Part shown: positions 29,300 to 36,181 of the stretch, piece after piece
How positions within the stretch are numbered: position 1 is the stretch's first letter
How the letters are laid out: every line of letters begins with the position of its first letter
NCBI RefSeq assembly: GCF_004323185.1
Contig: NZ_NAPS01000002.1
Location: forward strand, 2,212,066 to 2,252,676
Reading direction: 5' to 3'
Length of the DNA stretch: 40,611 bases
Origin: Westiellopsis prolifica IICB1
GTDB lineage: Bacteria > Cyanobacteriota > Cyanobacteriia > Cyanobacteriales > Nostocaceae
Program-made: the position numbers and the translations under genes
Notes under the pieces: model-generated
What the model was told of the DNA's origin: nothing
The model's database searches: none
What the model saw: the letters and a program-made list of their open reading frames with translations, nothing else

Positions 29300-30127
29300 A
29301 TGGTTTCCCTTACAGAAGATGAAATCAAGTTGTATGAAGCCTATGAGACGAACTACCAAGCTTTTCTGAAAAATTGGCAAGTTAATCGCCAAGTTGGTCT
29401 TGATTTGATGCAAAAATACCTCAAGCCACAGCCCCCACAAGTTGCTGTGTTAAGTGTAGGAGCTGGTCCTGGTGATTTTGATGTACAAGTGATACGTACT
29501 CTCAAGCAAAAAATATCAAAAGAATCAAAGCTTCGTTATGTCGCTGTTGAACCAAACCATTTACATCGACAGCGCTATGAACAAAAAATTAATCCTTCAG
29601 AGTTTAGTGATGTTGATTTAAAAGTTCATTCAGAAAAAATTGAAGAATTTTCGATATACGAAAAGTTTGATATTATTCACTATACTCACTCGATGTATTA
29701 TATGCCAGATCACGAGCAACAGCTTGTGCAAAAATCAATGGAAATGCTGAAAGAAAATGGCTTTTTGATCATCACTCTTGATACTAGAGATAGCGTTATC
29801 TATGACACTATTTTTAAATACGCTGCTTTCACAGGAGAAGGCTTTACAGATATGCTAAACATAGGAAAAATGCAAGAAATTGTAGACGATTTGGGATTGT
29901 CCTATGAAGTAGTAAATTATCCAGAATATATGGATATTACCCTTTGCTTTGAAGAAAATTCATCAGAAGGGAAAGCGCTTCTGGATTTCTTCTGTCAAGC
30001 AGATTCGAGCCTACTTTCTGATAAACAACGGCAAGAAATATTACATATATTAGCGTCTAACATAAGTGAAAAGGACGGTAAGAAACTAGTTCCAATACCT
30101 GCTGCAACAATGGTTATTTGCAAATAA
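29300..30127 (+). CDS. Histamine N-methyltransferase-like class I methyltransferase
   Basis: The 275-residue product is a Rossmann-fold SAM methyltransferase. Motif I is VAVLSVGAGPGDFDVQVI (about residues 48-65), the acidic SAM-ribose contact is in VAVEPNHLHRQRYEQKI, and the motif IV region is FDIIHYTHSMYYMPDHEQQ. The order and wording of these segments, and of VDDLGLSYEVVNYPEYMDI towards the end, follow vertebrate histamine N-methyltransferase as I remember it. The true substrate in a cyanobacterium is unknown. ATG 29300 is seven bases after AGGAGA; the ATG at 29294 is too close. The gene stands alone between an AT-rich gap and a MITE, which suggests acquired DNA. Confidence 0.82.
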   Translation: MVSLTEDEIKLYEAYETNYQAFLKNWQVNRQVGLDLMQKYLKPQPPQVAVLSVGAGPGDFDVQVIRTLKQKISKESKLRYVAVEPNHLHRQRYEQKINPSEFSDVDLKVHSEKIEEFSIYEKFDIIHYTHSMYYMPDHEQQLVQKSMEMLKENGFLIITLDTRDSVIYDTIFKYAAFTGEGFTDMLNIGKMQEIVDDLGLSYEVVNYPEYMDITLCFEENSSEGKALLDFFCQADSSLLSDKQRQEILHILASNISEKDGKKLVPIPAATMVICK

Positions 30128-30141
30128 GTTAAGTGCTAATA

Positions 30142-30239
30142 CCAATTCTTCGTGAAGCTGCTCCCGAATTTTACCTCTCCCCAACCCTGCCCTTAGCAAG
30201 GGCAGTGGGGTCTTTGTATGCGTCTTCATATTAAATTGG
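30142..30239. mobile_element. 98-bp MITE with IS630-like ends
   Basis: Flanked by TA on both sides (30140-30141, 30240-30241), the left end CCAATTCTTCGTGAAGCTGC matches the left end of the IS630 element at 34937 in 18 of 20 bases. The right end, read inward, is CCAATTTAATATGAAGACGC, which resembles the IS630 right end. The middle holds a nested stem (TGCCCTT...AAGGGCA, then GTGGGG pairing with CTCCCC). It has no coding capacity and is a likely deletion derivative or passenger of this IS630 family. Confidence 0.82.
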
Positions 30240-30254
30240 TATAAAGCGCTTAAT

Positions 30255-30271
30255 GAGGACTAAAAGTCCTC
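30255..30271. repeat. GAGGACT...AGTCCTC palindrome
   Basis: A 7-bp stem with a 3-base loop is followed by ACTACAAACG, a combination I recall as dispersed in cyanobacterial genomes. It lies between the MITE and the 3' end of mutL. Confidence 0.6.
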
Positions 30272-30303
30272 ACTACAAACGCCTCCTTGTGTCCCTTGTC
30301 CTT

Positions 30304-31980
30304 TTAAATCCCGTGACTCTTCCCAATCACCCAATGACGCCGAAAAAATCGTGCTAGAGAAGACTCTTCTAGTGATAGAAAAATTGGGCGTCCGTGAGGA
30401 CAGGTGCGGGGGTTGCGGGTGCGTTGCCAATCATCTAAAATTTGTTGCATTTCTGGTAAGGAAAGGGGTGTACCATTGCGAATGGCACTGCGACAAGCAA
30501 CAGCTACTTGTGCTGTTTGTAAATCTCCTCCCCGACTCAGTTCTAAAATTGCGTCTGCACAGTCGTCTCGCTGCTGTAACATTGCGGGTATACTGCGGAT
30601 TGCCCAAAGTTGTTCACCAAAGGGTTCAATATCTAAACCAAGGCGCTGTAGTTGGGACACTTGCACTGAGGACAATTGATAGAGAATAATCGGTGGTTCA
30701 ATCGGGATAATTTGCCAGCGATCGCACAATTGTTCGTACAATATTCGCTCATGGGCGATGTGTTGTTCCACTAACCACAAACCACCCGGATGTTCAGCAA
30801 CTATATAAGTATTGTTAACTTGTCCGACGGCTTTTAAAGTGTGAGAAGTTGAATTATCTTCAGACACAGTGGAAGGGTTAATATTGTAAGCACCGCTTTC
30901 TTCTGCGACTTTAATTAATTTCCCAACTCTACTAGTGTGAACTGCTTCTTGAATCGTGTCAGAATTAATTCGGAGTGCTTGTTCAATAGCTTGACTGACT
31001 TGCTTTTGCCAATAACTCAAGTCATTGAGATAAATTTCTGTCTTGGCTGGGTTGCGGTTCCAGTTGATTTGGTCTGGGGAAATTACCAGATGTAGACAAC
31101 AAACCGGATAGCGATCGCGTGGTAATGTTCTATGAAATGCTCCTAAAATAGTTTGTTCTAATTCCGGCGCTTTGACTATTCTGCCGTTTACCGCTACCCG
31201 CAGCCAATCTGGACGATGACGATGACACCTATCAGGTAATCCCACAACTATATTTAAGGAATGCTGGGGAGAACTAGACAATTCTATTTGCAATTCTTGT
31301 AAGTCTCCTGGACGCACCTGGTGGATAAGTTGCGGTAGGAGTTTCCCCATTGTCCCAGCCGGAGAAATATTAAACCATTCTCGGTCATTTTGCCAAACTT
31401 GCCAAGCAACTTGCGGGTGACAAAGAGCTATTTGATAGATAGTTGCTTGCACTGCTTTCATTTGCTGTGCGATCGCTGGTAAACCTTGACGTCTGGCGAT
31501 ACAACTACCAAAGAGATTGGAGACTGTGACAACTGTACCAGGTGCGATCGCAGCTGCTTGTTGATGTAGTATTTGCCCTCCATAGGCATATACTACCCGT
31601 GTTCCCCCAGTAAATTGATCAGATACAACCGGAGATGGACGACTCAAGATTTCTAATTCAGCCAAAATCGTCAAACTGTGCAACGCTTCACCACGAAATC
31701 CTAAACTAGTGATTTTCCATAAATCTGCACAGCTATGAATTTTACTGGTACTATGGGCTGATGCTGCTCGTTGCAAATCTTCCAAGTTCATCCCGCAGCC
31801 GTTATCAGCGACTCGGACTCGCCATTGTTCTGGCCAAATAGAAACCACTATCCGCGTTGCACCTGCATCAAGGGAATTTTCTACTAATTCCCGCACTACA
31901 GCTGCAAAAGAGTCTATAACTTCTCCAGCTGTAATTAAATGTACGACTTCTTTTGGTAAAACTTGGATCGTGGATACCAT
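30304..31980 (-). CDS. mutL: DNA mismatch repair protein MutL
   Basis: This GHKL ATPase couples MutS mismatch recognition to strand removal. The 558-residue product carries the N-terminal motifs AGEVIDSFAAVVRELVENSL (catalytic Glu), DNGCGM and TSLGFRGEALHS. The C-terminal dimerisation domain has WLVEQHIAHERILYEQL, VACRSAIRNG and TCPHGRPI. The usual endonuclease motif DQHAxxERxxYE reads EQHIAHERILYE here, so two positions differ, including the leading Asp to Glu. The start is set at ATG 31980 (MVSTIQVLPKEV), the frame's upstream codon being TTG 31998. It is monocistronic. Confidence 0.96.
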   Translation of the reverse strand: MVSTIQVLPKEVVHLITAGEVIDSFAAVVRELVENSLDAGATRIVVSIWPEQWRVRVADNGCGMNLEDLQRAASAHSTSKIHSCADLWKITSLGFRGEALHSLTILAELEILSRPSPVVSDQFTGGTRVVYAYGGQILHQQAAAIAPGTVVTVSNLFGSCIARRQGLPAIAQQMKAVQATIYQIALCHPQVAWQVWQNDREWFNISPAGTMGKLLPQLIHQVRPGDLQELQIELSSSPQHSLNIVVGLPDRCHRHRPDWLRVAVNGRIVKAPELEQTILGAFHRTLPRDRYPVCCLHLVISPDQINWNRNPAKTEIYLNDLSYWQKQVSQAIEQALRINSDTIQEAVHTSRVGKLIKVAEESGAYNINPSTVSEDNSTSHTLKAVGQVNNTYIVAEHPGGLWLVEQHIAHERILYEQLCDRWQIIPIEPPIILYQLSSVQVSQLQRLGLDIEPFGEQLWAIRSIPAMLQQRDDCADAILELSRGGDLQTAQVAVACRSAIRNGTPLSLPEMQQILDDWQRTRNPRTCPHGRPIFLSLEESSLARFFRRHWVIGKSHGI

Positions 31981-32210
31981 AAAGTCTAGTTTAGACAAGG
32001 CGTTAGTCAGTGTATCATCTAAACAAATTTCATTAATTTTATATACAAAATTTTACTTTCTGACATAAAAATACACAGCTTTATTAATCTTAAGGAAAAT
32101 ATTTATTCTTTTTAAAAAAAGCTCGATAAAAATAAGTTTTTTGGTAGATTGCTGTTGATAGTGGAAATCAACAAACTATTAGGCAAAAACAATTAATTTA
32201 GGTGGCTATT

Positions 32211-32531
32211 ATGCTTGATTCTGTTGCACACGACCTGAAATCTCGTCTGGAATTGGGTCAACCTGGTTTTACGATTCTGGATGTACGCGATCGCAGCAGC
32301 TACAATACAGGTCATATTACAGGAGCAGTACCAATTCCCTTAGCTGACTTGACAAGTCGCGCAAAAACTGCTTTCCATAGCAAGCGCGAGATTTTTGTTT
32401 ATGGTGAAAACGACGAACAAGCAGTCGAAGCTACAAAAGTGTTAAAAGAGGCTGGATTTGCTCATGTTTCTGAAATTAAAGGTGGCTTGTCCGCTTGGAA
32501 AACAGCCGGAGGTGCAACAGTAGGGGCTTAA
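32211..32531 (+). CDS. Rhodanese-like domain protein lacking the catalytic Cys
   Basis: The 106-residue single rhodanese domain begins MLDSVAHDLKSRL. It has FTILDVRDRSSYNTGHITGA (CH2A motif) and ends IKGGLSAWKTAGG. The active-site loop that normally reads C-X4-R after the fourth strand is IFVYGENDEQAVEATK, so the cysteine position holds Gly and the loop is acidic. Sulfurtransferase activity is therefore unlikely; a binding or regulatory role is an inference. AGGTGG ends five bases before ATG 32211. The in-frame GTG at 32202 would overlap that site. Confidence 0.9.
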   Translation: MLDSVAHDLKSRLELGQPGFTILDVRDRSSYNTGHITGAVPIPLADLTSRAKTAFHSKREIFVYGENDEQAVEATKVLKEAGFAHVSEIKGGLSAWKTAGGATVGA

Positions 32532-32570
32532 AACAAATAAAAGTATATTAATGGCTGATTTTTCTTAACA

Positions 32571-32690
32571 CTCCCACGGTTAAAGCGTGGGGGGATTTCA
32601 TGGTCATGGGTAATGGCCCAATTACCAATTACCAAAGGCGGCGGTTCCTCCTAACCCTAGAAGGAGCGTTCCGAGCCGCCGTCTTTTTGT
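32571..32690. repeat. Possible IS200/IS605-type end remnant
   Basis: CTCCCACGGTTAAAGCGTGG is a 6-bp stem (CCCACG/CGTGGG) with a GTTAAAG loop, the shape of hairpins at TnpB-element ends in cyanobacteria. About 45 bases further, GGCGGC (32637-32642) pairs with GCCGCC (32675-32680) enclosing CTCCT/AGGAG, followed by GTCTTTTT. The second structure could equally be a Rho-independent terminator for the rhodanese gene. No transposase or TnpB frame is present. The rest of the 32532-32843 gap shows nothing else. Confidence 0.45.
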
Positions 32691-32843
32691 GAGAAATGGG
32701 TTGCCATCGGCAGTCTCTTCATTTTTTGATACTGATTATTATTATTGATTCTGAGATAATTTATTTTCTGTAAGTCCCTAAGTAGTTCATATCTCCAGTT
32801 TCTATGGCAAAATTCAGATAAAATAAAGACGCTTGTAAGTTGA

Positions 32844-34217
32844 ATGATCGGTAAAATCCTCGATAGCCGCTATGAAGTTATTAGTAAGCTTGGACAAGGG
32901 GCTTTTGGCACTACTTACCTAGCCATAGATAGGAAATTGCCTGATAAGGATCAGTGTGTAGTTAAGCACTTCTCGCCTCGCGCAACCGATCCTGCTACTT
33001 TGGAACTGGCACGAAGGCTGTTTGAGACTGAAGCCAAAGTTCTCAATCGCTTAGGTAGTCACGACCGGATTCCGCGTCTGTTGGCTCACTTTGAACAAGA
33101 ACAACAATTCTATTTGGTAGAGGAATTCATTGCTGGGCATGATTTGAGTTTTGAATTCATACCAGACAAACAAATTAGTGAACAAGAAGTCATTGTTTTA
33201 TTGCAGGATATTCTAGAAGTCTTAGAATTTGTCCATAAAAATAATGTCATTCACCGTGATATCAAGCCCTCGAATTTAATTCGGCGTCAGCAAGATGGCA
33301 AAATAGTTTTGGTTGACTTTGGAGCAGTCAAACAAATTAGCTCTCAAACAGGGAACCTCCAAGGAGCAGCGAATTTAACAGTTGCGATTGGCACACCCGG
33401 CTATATGCCTAGCGAACAAACCCAAGGTCAGCCCAGGTTATGCAGTGATATCTATGCAGTTGGAATTATTGGTATTTGTGCGCTGACAGGATTAAGAGCT
33501 ACTCAATTGCCACAAGATACTCTTACAGGTGAAATTATTTGGCGTAACCAGGCACAGGTTAGCCAAAAGTTGGCAGAGATTATAGAAAAAATGGTCAAGT
33601 ATGACTTTCGGCAGAGATATCAGTCAGCTACAGAGGTTTTGCAAGCACTCCAAAGCTTAAAACCCTCGGAACCAATCCTGTGGAAAGCATTAATTGGAGT
33701 CGGAATTGTTACAGCTAGTGCTATTGCTCTAGTGCCAATATTGATACCGAGCGAAAAACTGGAGAGCTATAGCAATATGACTTATGGTATCAGTATCAAA
33801 TATCCACAAACGTGGATGCTATCTGAAATTCCAGATAGCAGAACAGGTAGTTTAGCAAAATTTATCTCCCCTAAAGAAAGTAATTCAGATCAATATCAAG
33901 AAAATGTAATACTCTTTGTTAATTTGCCAGCAAATAATAAAAAACTTGATGAATATACTCGAAATTCTATTACTGAGATTAAACAGTTTTTTCCTGATGC
34001 AAAGATTATTTCAGAAGGTAAAACGGAGTTAGCAAAATTACCAGCTTACCAAATTGTTTACACAGGCAAAGAAGAGGGCAATGATGTACAAGTTCTCCAA
34101 GTTTGGACAATCAAAGATAACAGAATTTATCTTATAAATTATACAGCACAAGTCAGCAAATATTCTAAATATTTGAAGTCTGCTCAAACAATGATTCATT
34201 CGTTGGAAATTCAGTAA
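32844..34217 (+). CDS. Ser/Thr protein kinase with C-terminal PsbP-like sensor domain
   Basis: The 457-residue Hanks-type kinase has the Gly-rich loop LGQGAFGTTY, VVKHF (ATP Lys), catalytic HRDIKPSN, DFG (VDFGAVKQI) and IGTPGYMPSEQ, with the domain covering residues 10-275. One membrane helix follows (about 283-302, ALIGVGIVTASAIALVPILI). The roughly 150-residue outer domain (MTYGISIKYPQTWMLSE) resembles PsbP-like lumenal/periplasmic domains. A membrane-bound receptor kinase with an extracytoplasmic sensor is inferred. A COP23 protein and a protease-TPR protein follow on the same strand; such genes often cluster in Nostocales, from memory. Confidence 0.92.
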   Translation: MIGKILDSRYEVISKLGQGAFGTTYLAIDRKLPDKDQCVVKHFSPRATDPATLELARRLFETEAKVLNRLGSHDRIPRLLAHFEQEQQFYLVEEFIAGHDLSFEFIPDKQISEQEVIVLLQDILEVLEFVHKNNVIHRDIKPSNLIRRQQDGKIVLVDFGAVKQISSQTGNLQGAANLTVAIGTPGYMPSEQTQGQPRLCSDIYAVGIIGICALTGLRATQLPQDTLTGEIIWRNQAQVSQKLAEIIEKMVKYDFRQRYQSATEVLQALQSLKPSEPILWKALIGVGIVTASAIALVPILIPSEKLESYSNMTYGISIKYPQTWMLSEIPDSRTGSLAKFISPKESNSDQYQENVILFVNLPANNKKLDEYTRNSITEIKQFFPDAKIISEGKTELAKLPAYQIVYTGKEEGNDVQVLQVWTIKDNRIYLINYTAQVSKYSKYLKSAQTMIHSLEIQ

Positions 34218-34473
34218 TATACATTTTCTGTATAAATTTGCTAAATAGATTTATGCGTTATAAAAAGTAATTTATCTAAATCCAAGTTTGCTTATCCTGT
34301 TGTTTAACAATAGATTGCTGTACACTCAAACAAAAATATTAAGCAATTTATGAATTCATTTAAAACTACATCAATACTTCAATAAATTTTTACAAGATTG
34401 ATTAGCTTCAGTAGTTTTTTTGAGAGGATACTAGTGATTATAGTTTCTTGTTATTAGCGAGAAATACTTGAGT

Positions 34474-34950
34474 ATGAAAACACAGTTACTTGTCAATATA
34501 CTGGGCGCTGGTGCAATGACTCTGGCAGCTATTGGCGCTATGAGTCAACCCAGTTCGGCTCAAGCTAAGACGTACTACTGTAGCACTAGTGATGATGGTG
34601 TACCAACAACATTTGCTAGAACCGTTACAAGAAAACCTATTCAAGTTATTCGTTGGGAGTTTAGTTTAGGCGGATTGAAACCTGCACAACGCTGTCAAAT
34701 AGTATCTGACAACTTCCAGAAAGCCTATGAACAGGGTCAGTTGAATTATCTAACATGGGGATTTTCCAATAAAACACCTGTTATATGTGCTGTCAGTCAA
34801 TACGCTCGTTCTTGTCGTGATGGGATGTTGCTGTTCACACTCAAACGGAAAGAGGATGCTAGCTTGGTGCTTCAACATCTAGATGGATATACAGCCGGAG
34901 GTCCTTTAGTGCAATCTGAAGATGGTTCTCCTCATACCAATTCTTTATGA
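34474..34950 (+). CDS. COP23-domain protein, 3' end replaced by IS630
   Basis: The product is secreted: MKTQLLVNILGAGAMTLAAI followed by AQAKTYYCSTSDDGVPTTFA, the usual signal sequence and COP23 start. It contains RCQIVSDNFQ, ICAVSQYARSC and LLFTLKRKEDASLVLQHLDG, typical of the circadian-oscillating COP23 family, whose role is unknown. The reading frame leaves the native gene after GGPLVQSEDGSPH. The last four residues (TNSL) and the TGA stop lie in the left terminal repeat of the IS630 element. The normal C-terminus of about 10-20 residues is thus probably missing. ATG 34474 is preferred over the TTG at 34468. Confidence 0.85.
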   Translation: MKTQLLVNILGAGAMTLAAIGAMSQPSSAQAKTYYCSTSDDGVPTTFARTVTRKPIQVIRWEFSLGGLKPAQRCQIVSDNFQKAYEQGQLNYLTWGFSNKTPVICAVSQYARSCRDGMLLFTLKRKEDASLVLQHLDGYTAGGPLVQSEDGSPHTNSL

Positions 34951-35632
34951 AGCTGCGCTAAATAAAGCTTCAAGAATGAAATCGTAAGAAGTAAGAGAAG
35001 CAATCATCGAAGGTGTAATATTTTGAAGTACCTCAGCTAGCTTTTGACGTAGCTGGGAAAGGGAGGAGCAATTTTCCCATTGCAGTTGAGTTTTGAGAAA
35101 CTCCCAAAACCTCTCAATGGGGTTGAGTTCTGGAGAGTGAGGAGGTTGAAAAATGGGAATGATATTTTCTGGACAATCAAGAGTTTTGACGGTATGAAAT
35201 GAGCCTTGGTCACATTGGATAACTGCAACATCCTCTCCTAGTTCAGGCACTTCCAAGTAATAAAATGCCCAGCCGTATTAAATATATTTTGGCCAAGCCC
35301 AAAGATTTAGGCGCTTTCGCCTCTTAGGCGAAAGCGACGGCTGGGCATTTTATTATTTGGAGATCCCTCAGCAGACAATAACTCTAAAAACTTTTGAAAA
35401 CAATCACCATCGAGATGAGAAAACTCGTAGAAGAAACTGTAGCCAGTTAAAGGTTCTACGACACCGTACAAATAAAAATTATCACGTTGCCATTGACTCA
35501 AACCAACGGGCTTAACGCCAGGAGCAGTGATTACACGTCCGGCAAGGGTTTTTAACCCTAAACGTGTCTCGTCTTGACACATATATCTCAGCCGCTTACC
35601 TTGCCCAAATTCATCTTGTAAGAATTTGAGTG
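34945..35632 (-). pseudogene. IS630 transposase, DDE catalytic part (interrupted)
   Basis: This is the C-terminal DDE half. The first Asp lies in MCQDETRLGLKTL (frame ending 35307), the second in VIQCDQGSFH and the Glu in SPELNPIERFWEFLK (frame 35256-34945). The two frames are separated by the foldback insertion at 35258-35355. Removing a number of bases equal to 2 modulo 3 (98 fits) rejoins them. The first segment is in the -1 frame relative to the N-terminal ORF, consistent with frameshift expression before the insertion. All three catalytic acids are intact, so only the insertion inactivates it. Confidence 0.85.
35258..35355. mobile_element. 98-bp foldback MITE nested in IS630 transposase
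   Basis: The 19-bp terminal inverted repeats are perfect (TAATAAAATGCCCAGCCGT at the left, its inverse at 35337-35355). A second perfect 10-bp hairpin, CGCTTTCGCC/GGCGAAAGCG (35312-35336), adjoins the right arm. There is no coding capacity. It interrupts the transposase gene and shifts its frame. No second copy is seen in this window. Confidence 0.85.
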
Positions 35633-36157
35633 CTAAAGGCAGTTTTTTTTAAAATGAGGCTGACTCTCTGGGTGCTGTTTTCGGCTTTTTGGACGCGGCA
35701 CTTTCAGCTTTGCACCTAGTTGGTATCGTACTAGCTGATATACCGTTTTATAAGCTATCTCCAGTCTAAATTCGCTGATTAACCATTCTTGAATTTGTTT
35801 ATAGCTGTGGAATCCTTGTGGTTCTAATAATCTTTGCTTTAAACGTTCTAACATGAAGCCACTGACTATCGGCTCTTTACCTGGGGCATGTTTCACCTCT
35901 AATAAGCCTTTGTATCCCCCATCCTTATATTTTCTGATCCATCGAGTTATTGTTGCTTCGTCTCTCCCTAAACGTTGTGCTAAAGCTTGCCGACTTCTTA
36001 GTTGACCACTTTTGAGCCAGTAGAGCATTTGTAATCTCTCCTTGCTGTTTCCCTGTGTGGCATGTTTAACTGCTTTTTCCAGTTCTTCCTGACTCTCTTT
36101 GATCTCGACTTTTAATCTCAACCCCATCACACTTGTACCAAATGCACTCTTTTTCAC
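35633..36157 (-). CDS. IS630 transposase, N-terminal helix-turn-helix ORF
   Basis: The 174-residue ORF carries the DNA-binding region: two helix-turn-helix units, marked by QALAQRLGRDEATITRWIRK (about residues 55-76) and YKQIQEWLISEFRLEIAYKT. It ends PHFKKNCL just after a run of eight A on the minus strand (35643-35650). A -1 shift at this run gives PHFKKKLPLALKFLQDEFGQ and continues into the catalytic ORF. It starts at GTG 36157, or ATG 36127 giving MGLRLKVEIKESQEELEKAV. Confidence 0.85.
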   Translation of the reverse strand: MKKSAFGTSVMGLRLKVEIKESQEELEKAVKHATQGNSKERLQMLYWLKSGQLRSRQALAQRLGRDEATITRWIRKYKDGGYKGLLEVKHAPGKEPIVSGFMLERLKQRLLEPQGFHSYKQIQEWLISEFRLEIAYKTVYQLVRYQLGAKLKVPRPKSRKQHPESQPHFKKNCL

Positions 36158-36181
36158 AATTTAGCGCATCTTCATACAGAA

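Noticed and set aside
32571-32690. TnpB/omega-RNA locus
   Set aside because: Only hairpin-like ends are visible; no TnpA or TnpB coding sequence is present, so it is kept as a possible remnant only.
34945-35582. Three separate small genes downstream of the COP23 gene
   Set aside because: They are segments of one IS630 transposase broken by a frameshift site and a nested insertion.
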